Source: an uncultured Rickettsiales bacterium
GTDB taxonomy: Bacteria > Pseudomonadota > Alphaproteobacteria > Rickettsiales > UBA1997
NCBI GenBank assembly: GCA_905478165.1
Contig: CAJQHK010000011.1
Location: 1 to 51,170, forward strand
Direction: 5' to 3'
Length of the DNA stretch: 51,170 bases
The notes below the pieces were generated by a model that was not told where the DNA came from, searched no databases, and saw only the letters and a list, made by a program, of their open reading frames with translations. A program made the position numbers and the translations under genes. Shown here one piece after another: positions 29,032-37,069 of this stretch (the stretch's first letter is position 1; every line of letters starts with the position of its first letter).

Positions 29032-30849
29032 ATGAGATTTGAAGAAACATTTCCAGACATATTAAAATCTCAAATCAAAATATCGGAAATTATTGCTAAA
29101 AAAATATCTATCAAGCATCAATCATCTGGTAAATTTATAGCCTGCTGCCCCTTTCATAAAGAAAAAACCCCCTCATTTCATATTGATGATCAAAAGGAAT
29201 TTTACCATTGTTTTGGTTGCGGGGTTCATGGCAACATTTTTAACTTCGTTATGGAGATGGAAAATTTACCATTCTTTGAAGCGGTAACTAAAATTGCAAA
29301 TGATTACAATATTTCCATTCCCTATTTACAAACTAAAGAAATAAAACCAGAGGAAAAAAAAGTAAAAGATCGATCATTTGAAATACAAAAGGTAATTTGT
29401 CAATTTTTTGAAAATAATCTTTACGACCAAAATGATGAACAGGCTTTGAAATACCTACATTCTAGATCTCTTAGTAGAAAAATTATTAAAAAATTTCAAC
29501 TTGGATTTGCTTCAAAAGACTCAAATAAATTACTAGAATTTTTAAATAAAAGTGGTTTTTTGGAGATGGAGATACTGGAATCCGGCGTATTTAGCAGGGG
29601 TCAAAATAATATTTATTGTCGCTTTAAAAATAGAGTAATATTTCCAATATCAAATAATAAAAACCAAATAATTGCCTATGGAGGAAGGGTTTTGGATGAT
29701 TCGATGCCAAAATATCTAAATTCTCCCGAAACAAAGTTATTTCAAAAACGCAATAATTTATATAATTTTTCTAGGGCAAAAAAAGAAATTTATGGTAAAA
29801 AATACGCTATTTTAGTGGAGGGTTATATGGATGTTATATCATTAGATAACTATCAAATTGAAAATGTTGTCGCTCCATTAGGAACCTCTGTAACTATAGA
29901 TCAGCTAAACATATTACTCCGCATTACTGATCAGATTATTATCTGTTTAGATGGTGATGATGCCGGAATTAGAGGTGCCAAAAGGATTATAGATCTAACT
30001 TTACCCATAATAAATGCCAATAATAATATTAAATTTGCATTTTTACCAAATAAGATGGATCCAGATGATTTTATTAAGATTAACGGTAAGGAGGAGATGT
30101 TAAATTTGTTAGAAAGCTCTAAAAATTTATCAGAAATATTATTTCAATTTGAAACTGAAGAATTGTCAATTAATATTTTGGATCGAGATGTTTCTCCAGA
30201 AAAGAAGACAATTTTAGAAAGTAACTTAAGAAAAAAAACTGAGTTAATTAAGGATGCCAACACTAAAAGAAATTTTAACCAATATTACAGTAATTTATTA
30301 TTTTCGATTGGAAGGAGAGGTAAATCTTATAATCAAAATGAGAGCATTAAGAAAAATTATATCAATTTTAATAATAATATTAATCAAGACTTAATTTTAG
30401 GTTTAAATATTTTAAATTTAACTATCAAATTTCCGGAACTACTGCAATATCAAGATAAGGATTTAACCATGTTAAATATAAATTTTGAAAATGATGTTTT
30501 AGAAATTTTAAGAGAAGAAATATTCGACAAAATTGCAGAAAAAAGTTTTTCTATAGAAGATTTTCAACAATTCATTAAAACAAATGTAAGTGAAAATTTA
30601 GCAATGATAGAGCAAAAAATATTTACCAAAAATAACATTAAAGATCAGGATATAGCCATTATTCATATTAAAATTCATTATTTCAAAATTTTATACAAAA
30701 AAATTGAACTAGAAAAAAAAGAATGTTTATTCATAAGTGATCCAGAATTAGATGGTGATGGATTTTCTAAAACTCAAGAAATAATCAATAATTACAAAAC
30801 TGATTTGGAAAGAAAAATATTAGATCTAGAAAAGAAATTTAATATATAG
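29032..30849 (+). CDS. dnaG: DNA primase
   Basis: DnaG makes RNA primers for replication. The 605-residue product has the N-terminal CHC2 zinc finger (CCPFHKEKTPSFHIDDQKEF then HCFGCGVHGN). The RNA-polymerase core has ISNNKNQIIAYGGRVLDDSMPKYLNS, and the TOPRIM domain has AILVEGYMDVISLD and IICLDGDDAGIRGA. The C-terminal helicase-binding part is divergent. Length is normal. rpoD, which commonly follows dnaG, is absent; instead a 609-bp stretch with a transposase relic leads to mraZ. Confidence 0.96.
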   Translation: MRFEETFPDILKSQIKISEIIAKKISIKHQSSGKFIACCPFHKEKTPSFHIDDQKEFYHCFGCGVHGNIFNFVMEMENLPFFEAVTKIANDYNISIPYLQTKEIKPEEKKVKDRSFEIQKVICQFFENNLYDQNDEQALKYLHSRSLSRKIIKKFQLGFASKDSNKLLEFLNKSGFLEMEILESGVFSRGQNNIYCRFKNRVIFPISNNKNQIIAYGGRVLDDSMPKYLNSPETKLFQKRNNLYNFSRAKKEIYGKKYAILVEGYMDVISLDNYQIENVVAPLGTSVTIDQLNILLRITDQIIICLDGDDAGIRGAKRIIDLTLPIINANNNIKFAFLPNKMDPDDFIKINGKEEMLNLLESSKNLSEILFQFETEELSINILDRDVSPEKKTILESNLRKKTELIKDANTKRNFNQYYSNLLFSIGRRGKSYNQNESIKKNYINFNNNINQDLILGLNILNLTIKFPELLQYQDKDLTMLNINFENDVLEILREEIFDKIAEKSFSIEDFQQFIKTNVSENLAMIEQKIFTKNNIKDQDIAIIHIKIHYFKILYKKIELEKKECLFISDPELDGDGFSKTQEIINNYKTDLERKILDLEKKFNI

Positions 30850-31062
30850 AATAGATCGATTTGGTTTTTCTTTAATGATGAGGTGAGTAAATTCAAAATA
30901 TTACCTATTTCTTCAAAAGTTGATTCAGGGCAGAACCAATTTATGTTTTTTAAAATTAACAATTATTATTTAAAATAGTTAAATATTTACTCTCAACAAT
31001 ATATTAAAAAACACAATGGAAAGGACGTACCCTTTCTTTATTATATAATTGCTCTTTAACAT

Positions 31063-31158
31063 GATCAATTTCGTAATGTTTATGAAAAATCGTGACTATG
31101 GCCGCAATTGATAGACTTAAACATCATTGCAGTATTATTCAATGCGACGAAGAGAGTT
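31063..31158 (+). pseudogene. Relic of IS21-type IstB ATPase (C-terminal fragment)
   Basis: After one frameshift the reading is DQFRNVYE, then KIVTMAAIDRLKHHCSIIQ and CDEESFGRK. IstB proteins end with a very similar VTAAIxDRLxHHCxII and a following ESYR-like segment. Only about 35 codons remain, and the rest of the IS is lost apart from a possible end at 31210-31231. A more decayed fragment of the same region lies at 18.4 kb. Confidence 0.6.
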
Positions 31159-31209
31159 TTGGAAGAAAAATAATCTATTAAAAGATTAGGGGGAGCAAAA
31201 TTCATTAAA

Positions 31210-31231
31210 CGACCCTAATAAAAACCGGACA
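31210..31231 (-). repeat. Possible IS21-type terminal inverted repeat
   Basis: The reverse complement begins TGTCCGGTTTTTATTAGGGT, which has the TG start and composition of IS21-family ends. It lies 50-150 bp past the istB relic, where the right end of such an element would be. No partner end was found, so this is inferential. Confidence 0.35.
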
Positions 31232-31290
31232 TTGTAATCGACACGAAGACGTTAAGGAAATTGAGGCTTGACAGTAATCTGAGACCAACT

Positions 31291-31340
31291 CCAATTATCA
31301 CTTCTTTAAATCATTTTTTTTAAAATATTTTTCTTCAAAA
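31291..31340 (+). repeat. Fragment (E7) of the dispersed element
   Basis: CCAATTATCACTTCTTTAAA followed by T-rich sequence and AAAATATTTTTCTTCA parallels the cusA-side end of copy E1 (ACCAATTCCCACCTTTAAAG, then a T-run and AAATATTTTTATTCA). The remainder of the element is missing. Confidence 0.45.
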
Positions 31341-31379
31341 CATGTAGAGTGATTATCAATTACTTTAACAATAAAATTC

Positions 31380-31408
31380 TTGACTTTTTGATAATAATAC
31401 CCCAAAAT
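31380..31408 (+). promoter_or_regulatory. Probable mraZ promoter
   Basis: TTGACT at 31380-31385, a 17-bp spacer and CAAAAT at 31403-31408 form a plausible sigma-70 promoter about 50 bp upstream of mraZ. It overlaps the start of the CCA repeat array. Confidence 0.5.
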
Positions 31409-31445
31409 ATTCCATATAACACCATCAAATCCCATAAAATTCCAA
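31401..31445 (-). promoter_or_regulatory. Five-fold 10-bp-period array, putative MraZ operator
   Basis: CCA occurs at 31402, 31412, 31422, 31432 and 31442, exactly every 10 bp, directly before mraZ. Read on the minus strand these are TGG repeats. MraZ is known to bind direct TGGGN-type repeats with about a 10-bp period in its own promoter. Spacing, position and core bases all fit autoregulation. Confidence 0.65.
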
Positions 31446-31458
31446 AATATATTGGCAT

Positions 31459-31920
31459 ATGGCTTTATTTTTATCAACATTTATTAATAAAATTGACAAA
31501 AAAGGTCGCATTTCTGTGCCTGCTCAATTTAGACCATATTTGTCAGATGAAAATTTTTCTGGGGTTATATTGTATGAATCCTTTATTAACCCTTGTATTG
31601 AGGGTTGTAATATCGAAAGAATTAAAAAATTAAGTGATGCAATTGACAATCTCGACCCTTTTAGCGAAGATCGCGACTCATTTGCCACAGCAATTCTTGC
31701 TGGATCAGCGCAAATTACTATTGATCAAGATGGTAGAATAATTTTACCAGACAATTTAATCTCCATTGCCGAACTGAAAGATAAGGCAGTTTTTGTTGGC
31801 AAAGGTAAGACTTTTGAAATTTGGCAACCAGAAAAATTCTCTGATTACGCCTCTTATGCCAAAAACAAAGCTAAAGAAAAGAGAAATACTCTAAGGTTAA
31901 ACAATAATAGTGATGCATAA
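31459..31920 (+). CDS. mraZ: Transcriptional regulator MraZ
   Basis: MraZ is the DNA-binding regulator at the head of the division and cell-wall (dcw) cluster; it forms ring-shaped oligomers and usually represses its own operon. The 153-residue protein has two SpoVT/AbrB-like halves. The first has KIDKKGRISVPAQFRPYL near residue 8 and the second ITIDQDGRIILPDNLI near residue 87. The C-terminal EKRNTLRLNNN is typical of the tail. It overlaps rsmH by 8 bp (ATGCATAA). A repeat array fitting its own operator lies just upstream. No clear Shine-Dalgarno sequence precedes the ATG. Confidence 0.95.
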   Translation: MALFLSTFINKIDKKGRISVPAQFRPYLSDENFSGVILYESFINPCIEGCNIERIKKLSDAIDNLDPFSEDRDSFATAILAGSAQITIDQDGRIILPDNLISIAELKDKAVFVGKGKTFEIWQPEKFSDYASYAKNKAKEKRNTLRLNNNSDA

Positions 31921-32833
31921 ATCAGTTTTAATTGACCAAATTACAGAATATCTAAAACCTGATGATGGAAAAATCTATATTGACGGCACCTTTGGAGCTG
32001 GAGGGTATAGTCGTAATCTCTTAGAAGCTACAAATTGTAATATTTTATCATTTGATCGCGACAAAAATGTTATTCAGTTTGCCGATGAGATGAAAGGTAA
32101 ATTTAATGACCGGTTTAACTTTATTTCTAGTGAATTTTCTAATATTAAGGAGTGTCTAGACGGTCAAAAATTTGATGCTTTAATTTTAGACTTAGGAATT
32201 TCCTCTATGCAGATAGATCAGCCCGAAAGAGGTTTTTCTTTTCAAAAAGACTCTAAGCTTGATATGAGAATGAATCAGGAGCAGGAATTATCAGCCTTTG
32301 AAGTAGTTAATAATACTGAAGAAGTAGAGCTGGCAAATATTATCTATAATTATGGTGACGAAAGAAAATCACGCATAATTGCTAAAAAAATTGTAGAAAA
32401 TAGAAAAATTAAAAAAATTGAAACAACTCTAGAATTAGCAGGGATTATTAAAAAAGCTATCGGTTTCAGGGGTTTTTCAAAAATTGACTCTGCTACCAAA
32501 ACTTTTCAAGCAATTAGAATTTTTGTTAATGATGAATTAGGTCAGTTAGAAAAAATCTTAGAAGATAGCAAAGACATCTTAAAGAAAGATGGGAAGTTAA
32601 TAGTTGTCTCTTTTCACTCTCTAGAAGACAGGATAGTTAAAAATTTTATTAAAAAAAACAGTGACTATCAGAATAGAGGAAAATCTAGATATTCACCAGA
32701 TTCATTGGTTATCAATGATCAAGAATATCCTTTTTCTTGTAAAAAATTAAAAGCAATAAAACCAACAGAGGAAGAAATTAAAGAAAATATTAGAGCAAGA
32801 TCTGCAAGAATGAGAATCGCCATCAGAAACTAA
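31913..32833 (+). CDS. rsmH: 16S rRNA m4C1402 methyltransferase RsmH
   Basis: RsmH methylates N4 of C1402 in 16S rRNA using SAM. The product, about 306 residues, has YIDGTFGAGGYSRNLLEA near the N-terminus, LILDLGISSMQIDQPERGFSF, DMRMNQ near the middle, and VVSFHSLEDRIVKNFIKK near the C-terminus. I chose ATG 31913; an in-frame GTG at 31910 would add one residue. The start lies within the end of mraZ, so translation is coupled. This is the conserved mraZ-rsmH-ftsL order. Confidence 0.96.
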   Translation: MHKSVLIDQITEYLKPDDGKIYIDGTFGAGGYSRNLLEATNCNILSFDRDKNVIQFADEMKGKFNDRFNFISSEFSNIKECLDGQKFDALILDLGISSMQIDQPERGFSFQKDSKLDMRMNQEQELSAFEVVNNTEEVELANIIYNYGDERKSRIIAKKIVENRKIKKIETTLELAGIIKKAIGFRGFSKIDSATKTFQAIRIFVNDELGQLEKILEDSKDILKKDGKLIVVSFHSLEDRIVKNFIKKNSDYQNRGKSRYSPDSLVINDQEYPFSCKKLKAIKPTEEEIKENIRARSARMRIAIRN

Positions 32834-32937
32834 CGCCAAATTCTACTTTAATATTATTTTAGGAGTCGCGCAAGTTCTTCTGACGTAGTTCTTGAGTATA
32901 AAAAATAAGAGTTAATACAATATCAACTAAATTAATT

Positions 32938-33273
32938 ATGACTTTATCTTTGAAATTTAATGAATTATATAAAATTTATATTTTTAATTTTTTATTATTT
33001 CTAACTATTTTAGCAGTAATATGTTCAATGTTTTTTGTGCAATTCAAAACTAATAACTTACAAACTAGATTATACAATATTAATGAAAAAATAGATTACT
33101 TAAAAGATGAAGTTAAAATTCTTAAAATTGAGTGGGTTTATTTAACTAGACCAGAAAGATTAAGAATTCTATCTGACAAATACCTTGAAAATAAAGATAT
33201 AAATTTATCTCAAATTAAGACTATAGACGATATTAGAATTTATGATAAAAATAAAATTTTAGCTGCAAAATAA
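32938..33273 (+). CDS. ftsL: Cell-division protein FtsL-like
   Basis: This 111-residue bitopic protein occupies the ftsL position after rsmH. It has a short cytoplasmic N-terminus, one membrane helix (IFNFLLFLTILAVICSMFFV) near residues 15-34, and a coiled coil (RLYNINEKIDYLKDEVKILKIEW). The RPERLRILSDKYL segment is typical of FtsL-like proteins. With FtsB (28.7 kb) it would form the FtsQLB activator. The 104-bp gap to rsmH is longer than usual, and ftsI and the mur genes that normally follow are missing. Confidence 0.85.
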   Translation: MTLSLKFNELYKIYIFNFLLFLTILAVICSMFFVQFKTNNLQTRLYNINEKIDYLKDEVKILKIEWVYLTRPERLRILSDKYLENKDINLSQIKTIDDIRIYDKNKILAAK

Positions 33274-33366
33274 AACAAAACCATTCTCATACTCGACTCA
33301 ACCTCGAATTTAAACAAATCATATAATTCTTAAGACGCAAGAATCTTTTAAATTTTACACTTGGCG

Positions 33367-33480
33367 CAATACCAATTTTTACTTATAAACTATATAAGTT
33401 AAAGAATATTTCTTCTTTATCTTTTTCTCCCAAATCATCAAAAATCCTTACACTCTATTAACGGAATCGCTATAATAACA
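33367..33480 (+). repeat. Partial copy (E3) of the dispersed element
   Basis: From AATACCAATTTTTACTTATA through TTCTTTATCTTTTTCTCCCA to CCTTACACTCTATTAACGG this copies the left two-thirds of E1/E2. The right third with the internal ATG has diverged, and no right terminal repeat is visible. It lies between ftsL and the stop of the methyltransferase gene. Confidence 0.75.
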
Positions 33481-33495
33481 AAATCCACCTTAAAA

Positions 33496-34557
33496 TTAAC
33501 AATTACCGTAAGCTATCATAACCTTAAATAAATTACCCATCTGATCTTCATCAATTAATCTACCAATATCTGAATTCATCATTGCGACCTCTTTTTTTGT
33601 CTTAACTGATTGTAATAATATCTTGCGCCTAAGGTCTAGACCATTAGATAGTAGAAACTCTCTTTGAGTCATGAAATTAACATTTAACTCATTATTTATG
33701 GAGATTTTAGCTAATTTATAAAAATTTACATGGGAAGTAATATCTGATTTACCAATATCGTTTAAAATATTACTGAATTTATGACTTTTAACTGACTGCA
33801 AGGTATCTTTAAAGAAATTCATATAATAGCCATAATCAATATTTATAGCGATTCCACCCCTCTTACAAACCTCTGTTGATAATCTATCCATAAAATTCTC
33901 GGCTGCCAAACTTCGCTCAACAATAGCTCCATTTTTAACATTCTCTCGAGATTCTTCTGCAATTAATGTCTCAACATCTATTTCGGTCTTAATTTTATCA
34001 AATTTTAGTTGCTTTCCATCTAAAATTACTACCTTTTGATGCCAAATGTTATCCTTTAGCACAAATTGATCAATAGCGAAACAATCAAACAATTCGTTTG
34101 AAATAAAAAAAATAGGATCATTTTTGCAGTTCTGACTAAACTTATCAAAATTAGGCCACCATTTTACAGAAAAATCTTGTAATTTATTTTGCTGAATATT
34201 TTTTAATTTTTGATTAATTTCAATAATATTGATATTAACATTTTGATAAAATGACGGAACTTTTTTGGATATTCTTAAAAAATCATACATTAAAGTGCCG
34301 TGACCAGCACCCATCTCAACCAAATTAATTTTTTGATTTGAATATTTTTTTTGCCAAAAATCAATTAAAAAGAAAGCTATGATCTCCCCAAATATCTGAG
34401 AAATTTCAGGAGAAGTAGTGAAGTCTGAAACTTTACCAATAGGATTTCTATTAATATAGTAACCAAACTTTGAATGAAAAAGAGAAAGATTAATAAAATC
34501 TTCAATGGTTACATAACCATTTTTAAAGATCTTATCTTTTATAATTTTTTCTAACAT
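33496..34557 (-). CDS. SAM-dependent methyltransferase, NDUFAF7/MidA family
   Basis: This 353-residue protein matches the COG1565 family. It has the N-terminal GYVTIEDFINLSLFHSKFGYY, the proximal FTTSPEISQIFGE, and the SAM-binding NLVEMGAGHGTLMYDFLRI near residue 82. FISNELFDCFAIDQFV and GIAINIDYGYY are further family blocks. In mitochondria the homologue NDUFAF7 dimethylates an arginine of a complex I subunit during assembly; bacterial substrates are not established. In many alphaproteobacteria it sits with lgt and pgeF, but here it stands alone, 66 bp downstream of a sulfate-binding protein gene. Confidence 0.85.
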   Translation of the reverse strand: MLEKIIKDKIFKNGYVTIEDFINLSLFHSKFGYYINRNPIGKVSDFTTSPEISQIFGEIIAFFLIDFWQKKYSNQKINLVEMGAGHGTLMYDFLRISKKVPSFYQNVNINIIEINQKLKNIQQNKLQDFSVKWWPNFDKFSQNCKNDPIFFISNELFDCFAIDQFVLKDNIWHQKVVILDGKQLKFDKIKTEIDVETLIAEESRENVKNGAIVERSLAAENFMDRLSTEVCKRGGIAINIDYGYYMNFFKDTLQSVKSHKFSNILNDIGKSDITSHVNFYKLAKISINNELNVNFMTQREFLLSNGLDLRRKILLQSVKTKKEVAMMNSDIGRLIDEDQMGNLFKVMIAYGNC

Positions 34558-34623
34558 TGAGGATGTAACAAGAGCTCTGCAGCTGCATAATATTTATGTT
34601 GTTTTTTAGTCAATTTCTTTGAA

Positions 34624-35640
34624 TTACGATTTAGTATCCGTTACTATCTCATGATAAATCTGATCGAATAAAGCTCCAGAATTAAAATGCTCCTTCTGAA
34701 ATTTTTCCCAGCCACCTAATTGACTAATAGAGTGTAATTTAATTTTTTTAAATTTTTTGCGATATTTATTTAAAATCTTTTTATTTACTGGTCTGTAGTG
34801 ATTTTCGACAAAAATTTCCGCCGCTTTATCGCTATAAAGATATTGTAAATACTCAGTCGCCAACTCTCTATTACCTTTTTTATCCACCCTTTTATCAACT
34901 ATGGCAATTGGAGGTTCAGATAAAATACTTATAGAAGGATAAATAATATCGAATTTATCTGCACCCATTTTTTCAATAGCCAAATAAGCTTCACTTTCAG
35001 GAGAGATAACTACATCCCCAATATCTCTGGCCACAAAAGTTGTAGTGGCAGCGCGCGAACTAATATCTAAGATAGGAACATTTGCAAAAACCCCCTTAAT
35101 GAAATTTCTAATTTGCTTTTTTTTATTATATTTTGTTATAGCGTAACTGTAAATTGCCATATAATTCCACCTTGCACCACCAGAGCTTTTTGGATTTGGC
35201 GTAACAACCTCAATACCATCTCTTACTAAATCATCCCAATCTTGAATATTTTTTGGATTACCTTTTCTAACCAAAAAAACTACAGTCGATAAATAGGGTG
35301 AACTATTATCAGGAAATTCACTTTGCCAATCTTTATCAATCAAACCTTTCTTGTTAACAATAACGTCAATATCATAAGATAGAGCAAAAGTTACAACATC
35401 AGCCTTAAGTCCATCCATAACACTTCTAGCTTGTTTTCCTGATCCACCAAAAGAACTATAAATTTTAACCTCTTTTCCTGTTTTTTTTAACCAATGCTTC
35501 TTAAATAACTTGTTGTAATCATGATATAATTCACGAGTAGTATCAAAAGAGACATTAAAAATAGTATTTTTATCCTTAATAGCATAAGCCACATTGGATG
35601 ACATAAATATTGATAATATTAAGGATATTCTTATTAACAT
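34624..35640 (-). CDS. sbp: Periplasmic sulfate/thiosulfate-binding protein
   Basis: This 338-residue protein has a signal peptide ending near AYA (residue 20). It has the Sbp/CysP signatures NVSFDTTRELYHDYN, SFGGSGKQARSVMDGLKADVVTFALSYDID and TPNPKSSGGARWNYMAIY, which line the sulfate pocket. LYSDKAAEIFVENHYRP is the conserved C-terminal block. It should deliver sulfate or thiosulfate to a CysTWA ABC transporter, but no permease or ATPase gene is adjacent. A related oxyanion is possible as ligand. Confidence 0.9.
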   Translation of the reverse strand: MLIRISLILSIFMSSNVAYAIKDKNTIFNVSFDTTRELYHDYNKLFKKHWLKKTGKEVKIYSSFGGSGKQARSVMDGLKADVVTFALSYDIDVIVNKKGLIDKDWQSEFPDNSSPYLSTVVFLVRKGNPKNIQDWDDLVRDGIEVVTPNPKSSGGARWNYMAIYSYAITKYNKKKQIRNFIKGVFANVPILDISSRAATTTFVARDIGDVVISPESEAYLAIEKMGADKFDIIYPSISILSEPPIAIVDKRVDKKGNRELATEYLQYLYSDKAAEIFVENHYRPVNKKILNKYRKKFKKIKLHSISQLGGWEKFQKEHFNSGALFDQIYHEIVTDTKS

Positions 35641-35735
35641 AAATTTAAGTTAAATATTTTTAAATTTTCTACAAAGATTTCTCTCTGTCACGATAAATAC
35701 CAGTAAAATTTACAAACAAATCTGGATATATAGCA

Positions 35736-35843
35736 ATTCACTAAATAGTTGATGATTATATCAATAATATTATCGTTTTAGAATTTTTTAAAAGAATCAA
35801 AGGCAACTATATTAAAAGTAAATCTACTAACTATTTAGCGAAA
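35736..35843. repeat. Imperfect inverted repeat pair upstream of sbp
   Basis: ATTCACTAAATAGTTGATG at 35736-35754 is matched by its imperfect reverse complement TACTAACTATTTAGCGAAA at 35825-35843, with about 70 bp of AT-rich sequence between. It lies between the lptB stop and the sbp start. It could be a small inverted-repeat element or a long hairpin; it is unrelated to the E1/E2 ends. Confidence 0.4.
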
Positions 35844-35856
35844 TACTGACGGTGTT

Positions 35857-36576
35857 TTATAAAAAATTATCTCCGAGATATACACGCTTCACCTCTTCAT
35901 TATTCACAATATCATCTTTTGTTCCAGATGTTAAAATATCACCATCATAAACAATATAAGCCTTATCAACAATTCTTAAAGTTTCCTGAACATTGTGATC
36001 TGTAATTAAAACGCCTATATTCTTACTTTTTAATGTACTAATCATATTCATAATGTCTTTTACTGCAATTGGATCAACACCAGCAAAAGGCTCGTCTAAT
36101 AAAATAAAATCTGGATTTGTAGTTAGAGATCTAGCAATTTCAACCCTCCTTCTCTCACCACCAGATAATGATAAAGCATGAGATTTTCTAATATGAGTTA
36201 TAGAAAACTCTTCTAATAACCCTTCCAATCTTTTTTCTCTAATTTTTTTGTCTGGCTCGTTAATTTCTAAGATTGACATGATATTGTCTTCTACATTCAT
36301 CTTCCTAAAAATTGACGATTCTTGAGGCAAGTAACCAATTCCAAGCCTTGATCTTTCATGCATAGCCATCTTAGTAATGTCTATGTCATCCAAAAAAATA
36401 TTACCACTATCAACGGCAATTAAACCAACTATAACGTAAAAACAGGTAGTTTTTCCTGCCCCGTTTGGACCAAGCAAACCAACTACCTCACCCTGCTTTA
36501 CCTCTAGAGAGATATTTTTTATAACAGATTTTTTGCCATAATTTTTTGCAATATCTTTAATCGTTAAAATTTTCAT
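35857..36576 (-). CDS. lptB: Lipopolysaccharide export ATPase LptB
   Basis: LptB is the ABC ATPase that powers LPS extraction from the inner membrane with LptFG and LptC. The 239-residue protein has Walker [16 protein letters not shown] near residue 33 and the Q-loop region [18 protein letters not shown]. The ABC signature [17 protein letters not shown] is followed by Walker [17 protein letters not shown] and the H-loop DHNVQETL. These blocks are diagnostic of LptB. ATG 36574-36576 is preferred over the preceding in-frame TTG. It overlaps the 3' end of lptA and belongs to an mgtE-lptA-lptB run. Confidence 0.95.
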   Translation of the reverse strand: MKILTIKDIAKNYGKKSVIKNISLEVKQGEVVGLLGPNGAGKTTCFYVIVGLIAVDSGNIFLDDIDITKMAMHERSRLGIGYLPQESSIFRKMNVEDNIMSILEINEPDKKIREKRLEGLLEEFSITHIRKSHALSLSGGERRRVEIARSLTTNPDFILLDEPFAGVDPIAVKDIMNMISTLKSKNIGVLITDHNVQETLRIVDKAYIVYDGDILTSGTKDDIVNNEEVKRVYLGDNFL

Positions 36577-37069
36577 CAATACCCTGTTTTAAATTATTTA
36601 AATCTTCATTAATGATAATTACCGGCCTATCTTTCTGAGACAATAAAGAGCCTTTTTCTGTTGTAATGTCGTAAATAAACTCGCTACCTTTGGCAATTTT
36701 TGTACCCTCGTTCACAATGACATTGTCATATATTTTAAAAATATTCTTTTTTACATCATAGGTTCCGTAATCTCCCGTCGCAATAAATGTTTGGTTAAAA
36801 ATTTTTACTTTACCGCTGGCCTCGATCAGTTCAATATGAAAATCATTACTTATTTCTTTACTCTTCTTAGTAAAAACCAACATTTTTTTTGCTAAAAAAC
36901 TAATATCCTCCCTCACCAGAATGACATTATTTTTAAATTCAATAAAGTTCTTATCCTTAACGATCTTTACTATATCAGACTTAATGTTAGACTTGACTCC
37001 AGCGACCTCTGCAAATACGCCGCTCGTAAATAAAATTATGGATAAAGCAAATAGTCGTCTGATATTCAT
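36557..37069 (-). CDS. lptA: LPS transport periplasmic protein LptA (OstA-like)
   Basis: LptA forms the periplasmic bridge that carries LPS from LptC to LptD. The 170-residue protein has a signal peptide ending near VFA (residue 20). The OstA-like beta-jellyroll strands follow: [53 protein letters not shown] and [26 protein letters not shown]. It starts directly after the mgtE stop and overlaps lptB. lptC, often just upstream, is absent here. Confidence 0.88.
   Translation of the reverse strand: MNIRRLFALSIILFTSGVFAEVAGVKSNIKSDIVKIVKDKNFIEFKNNVILVREDISFLAKKMLVFTKKSKEISNDFHIELIEASGKVKIFNQTFIATGDYGTYDVKKNIFKIYDNVIVNEGTKIAKGSEFIYDITTEKGSLLSQKDRPVIIINEDLNNLKQGIDENFND

Larger units (their letters stand above)
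30850..31458. other. Intergenic stretch between dnaG and mraZ with IS21 debris and the mraZ promoter
   Basis: This 609-bp stretch has no intact gene. From 30850 to 31060 nothing is recognised. An istB relic, a possible IS21 end, a fragment of the dispersed element and the mraZ promoter/operator follow and are listed separately. Confidence 0.6.
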
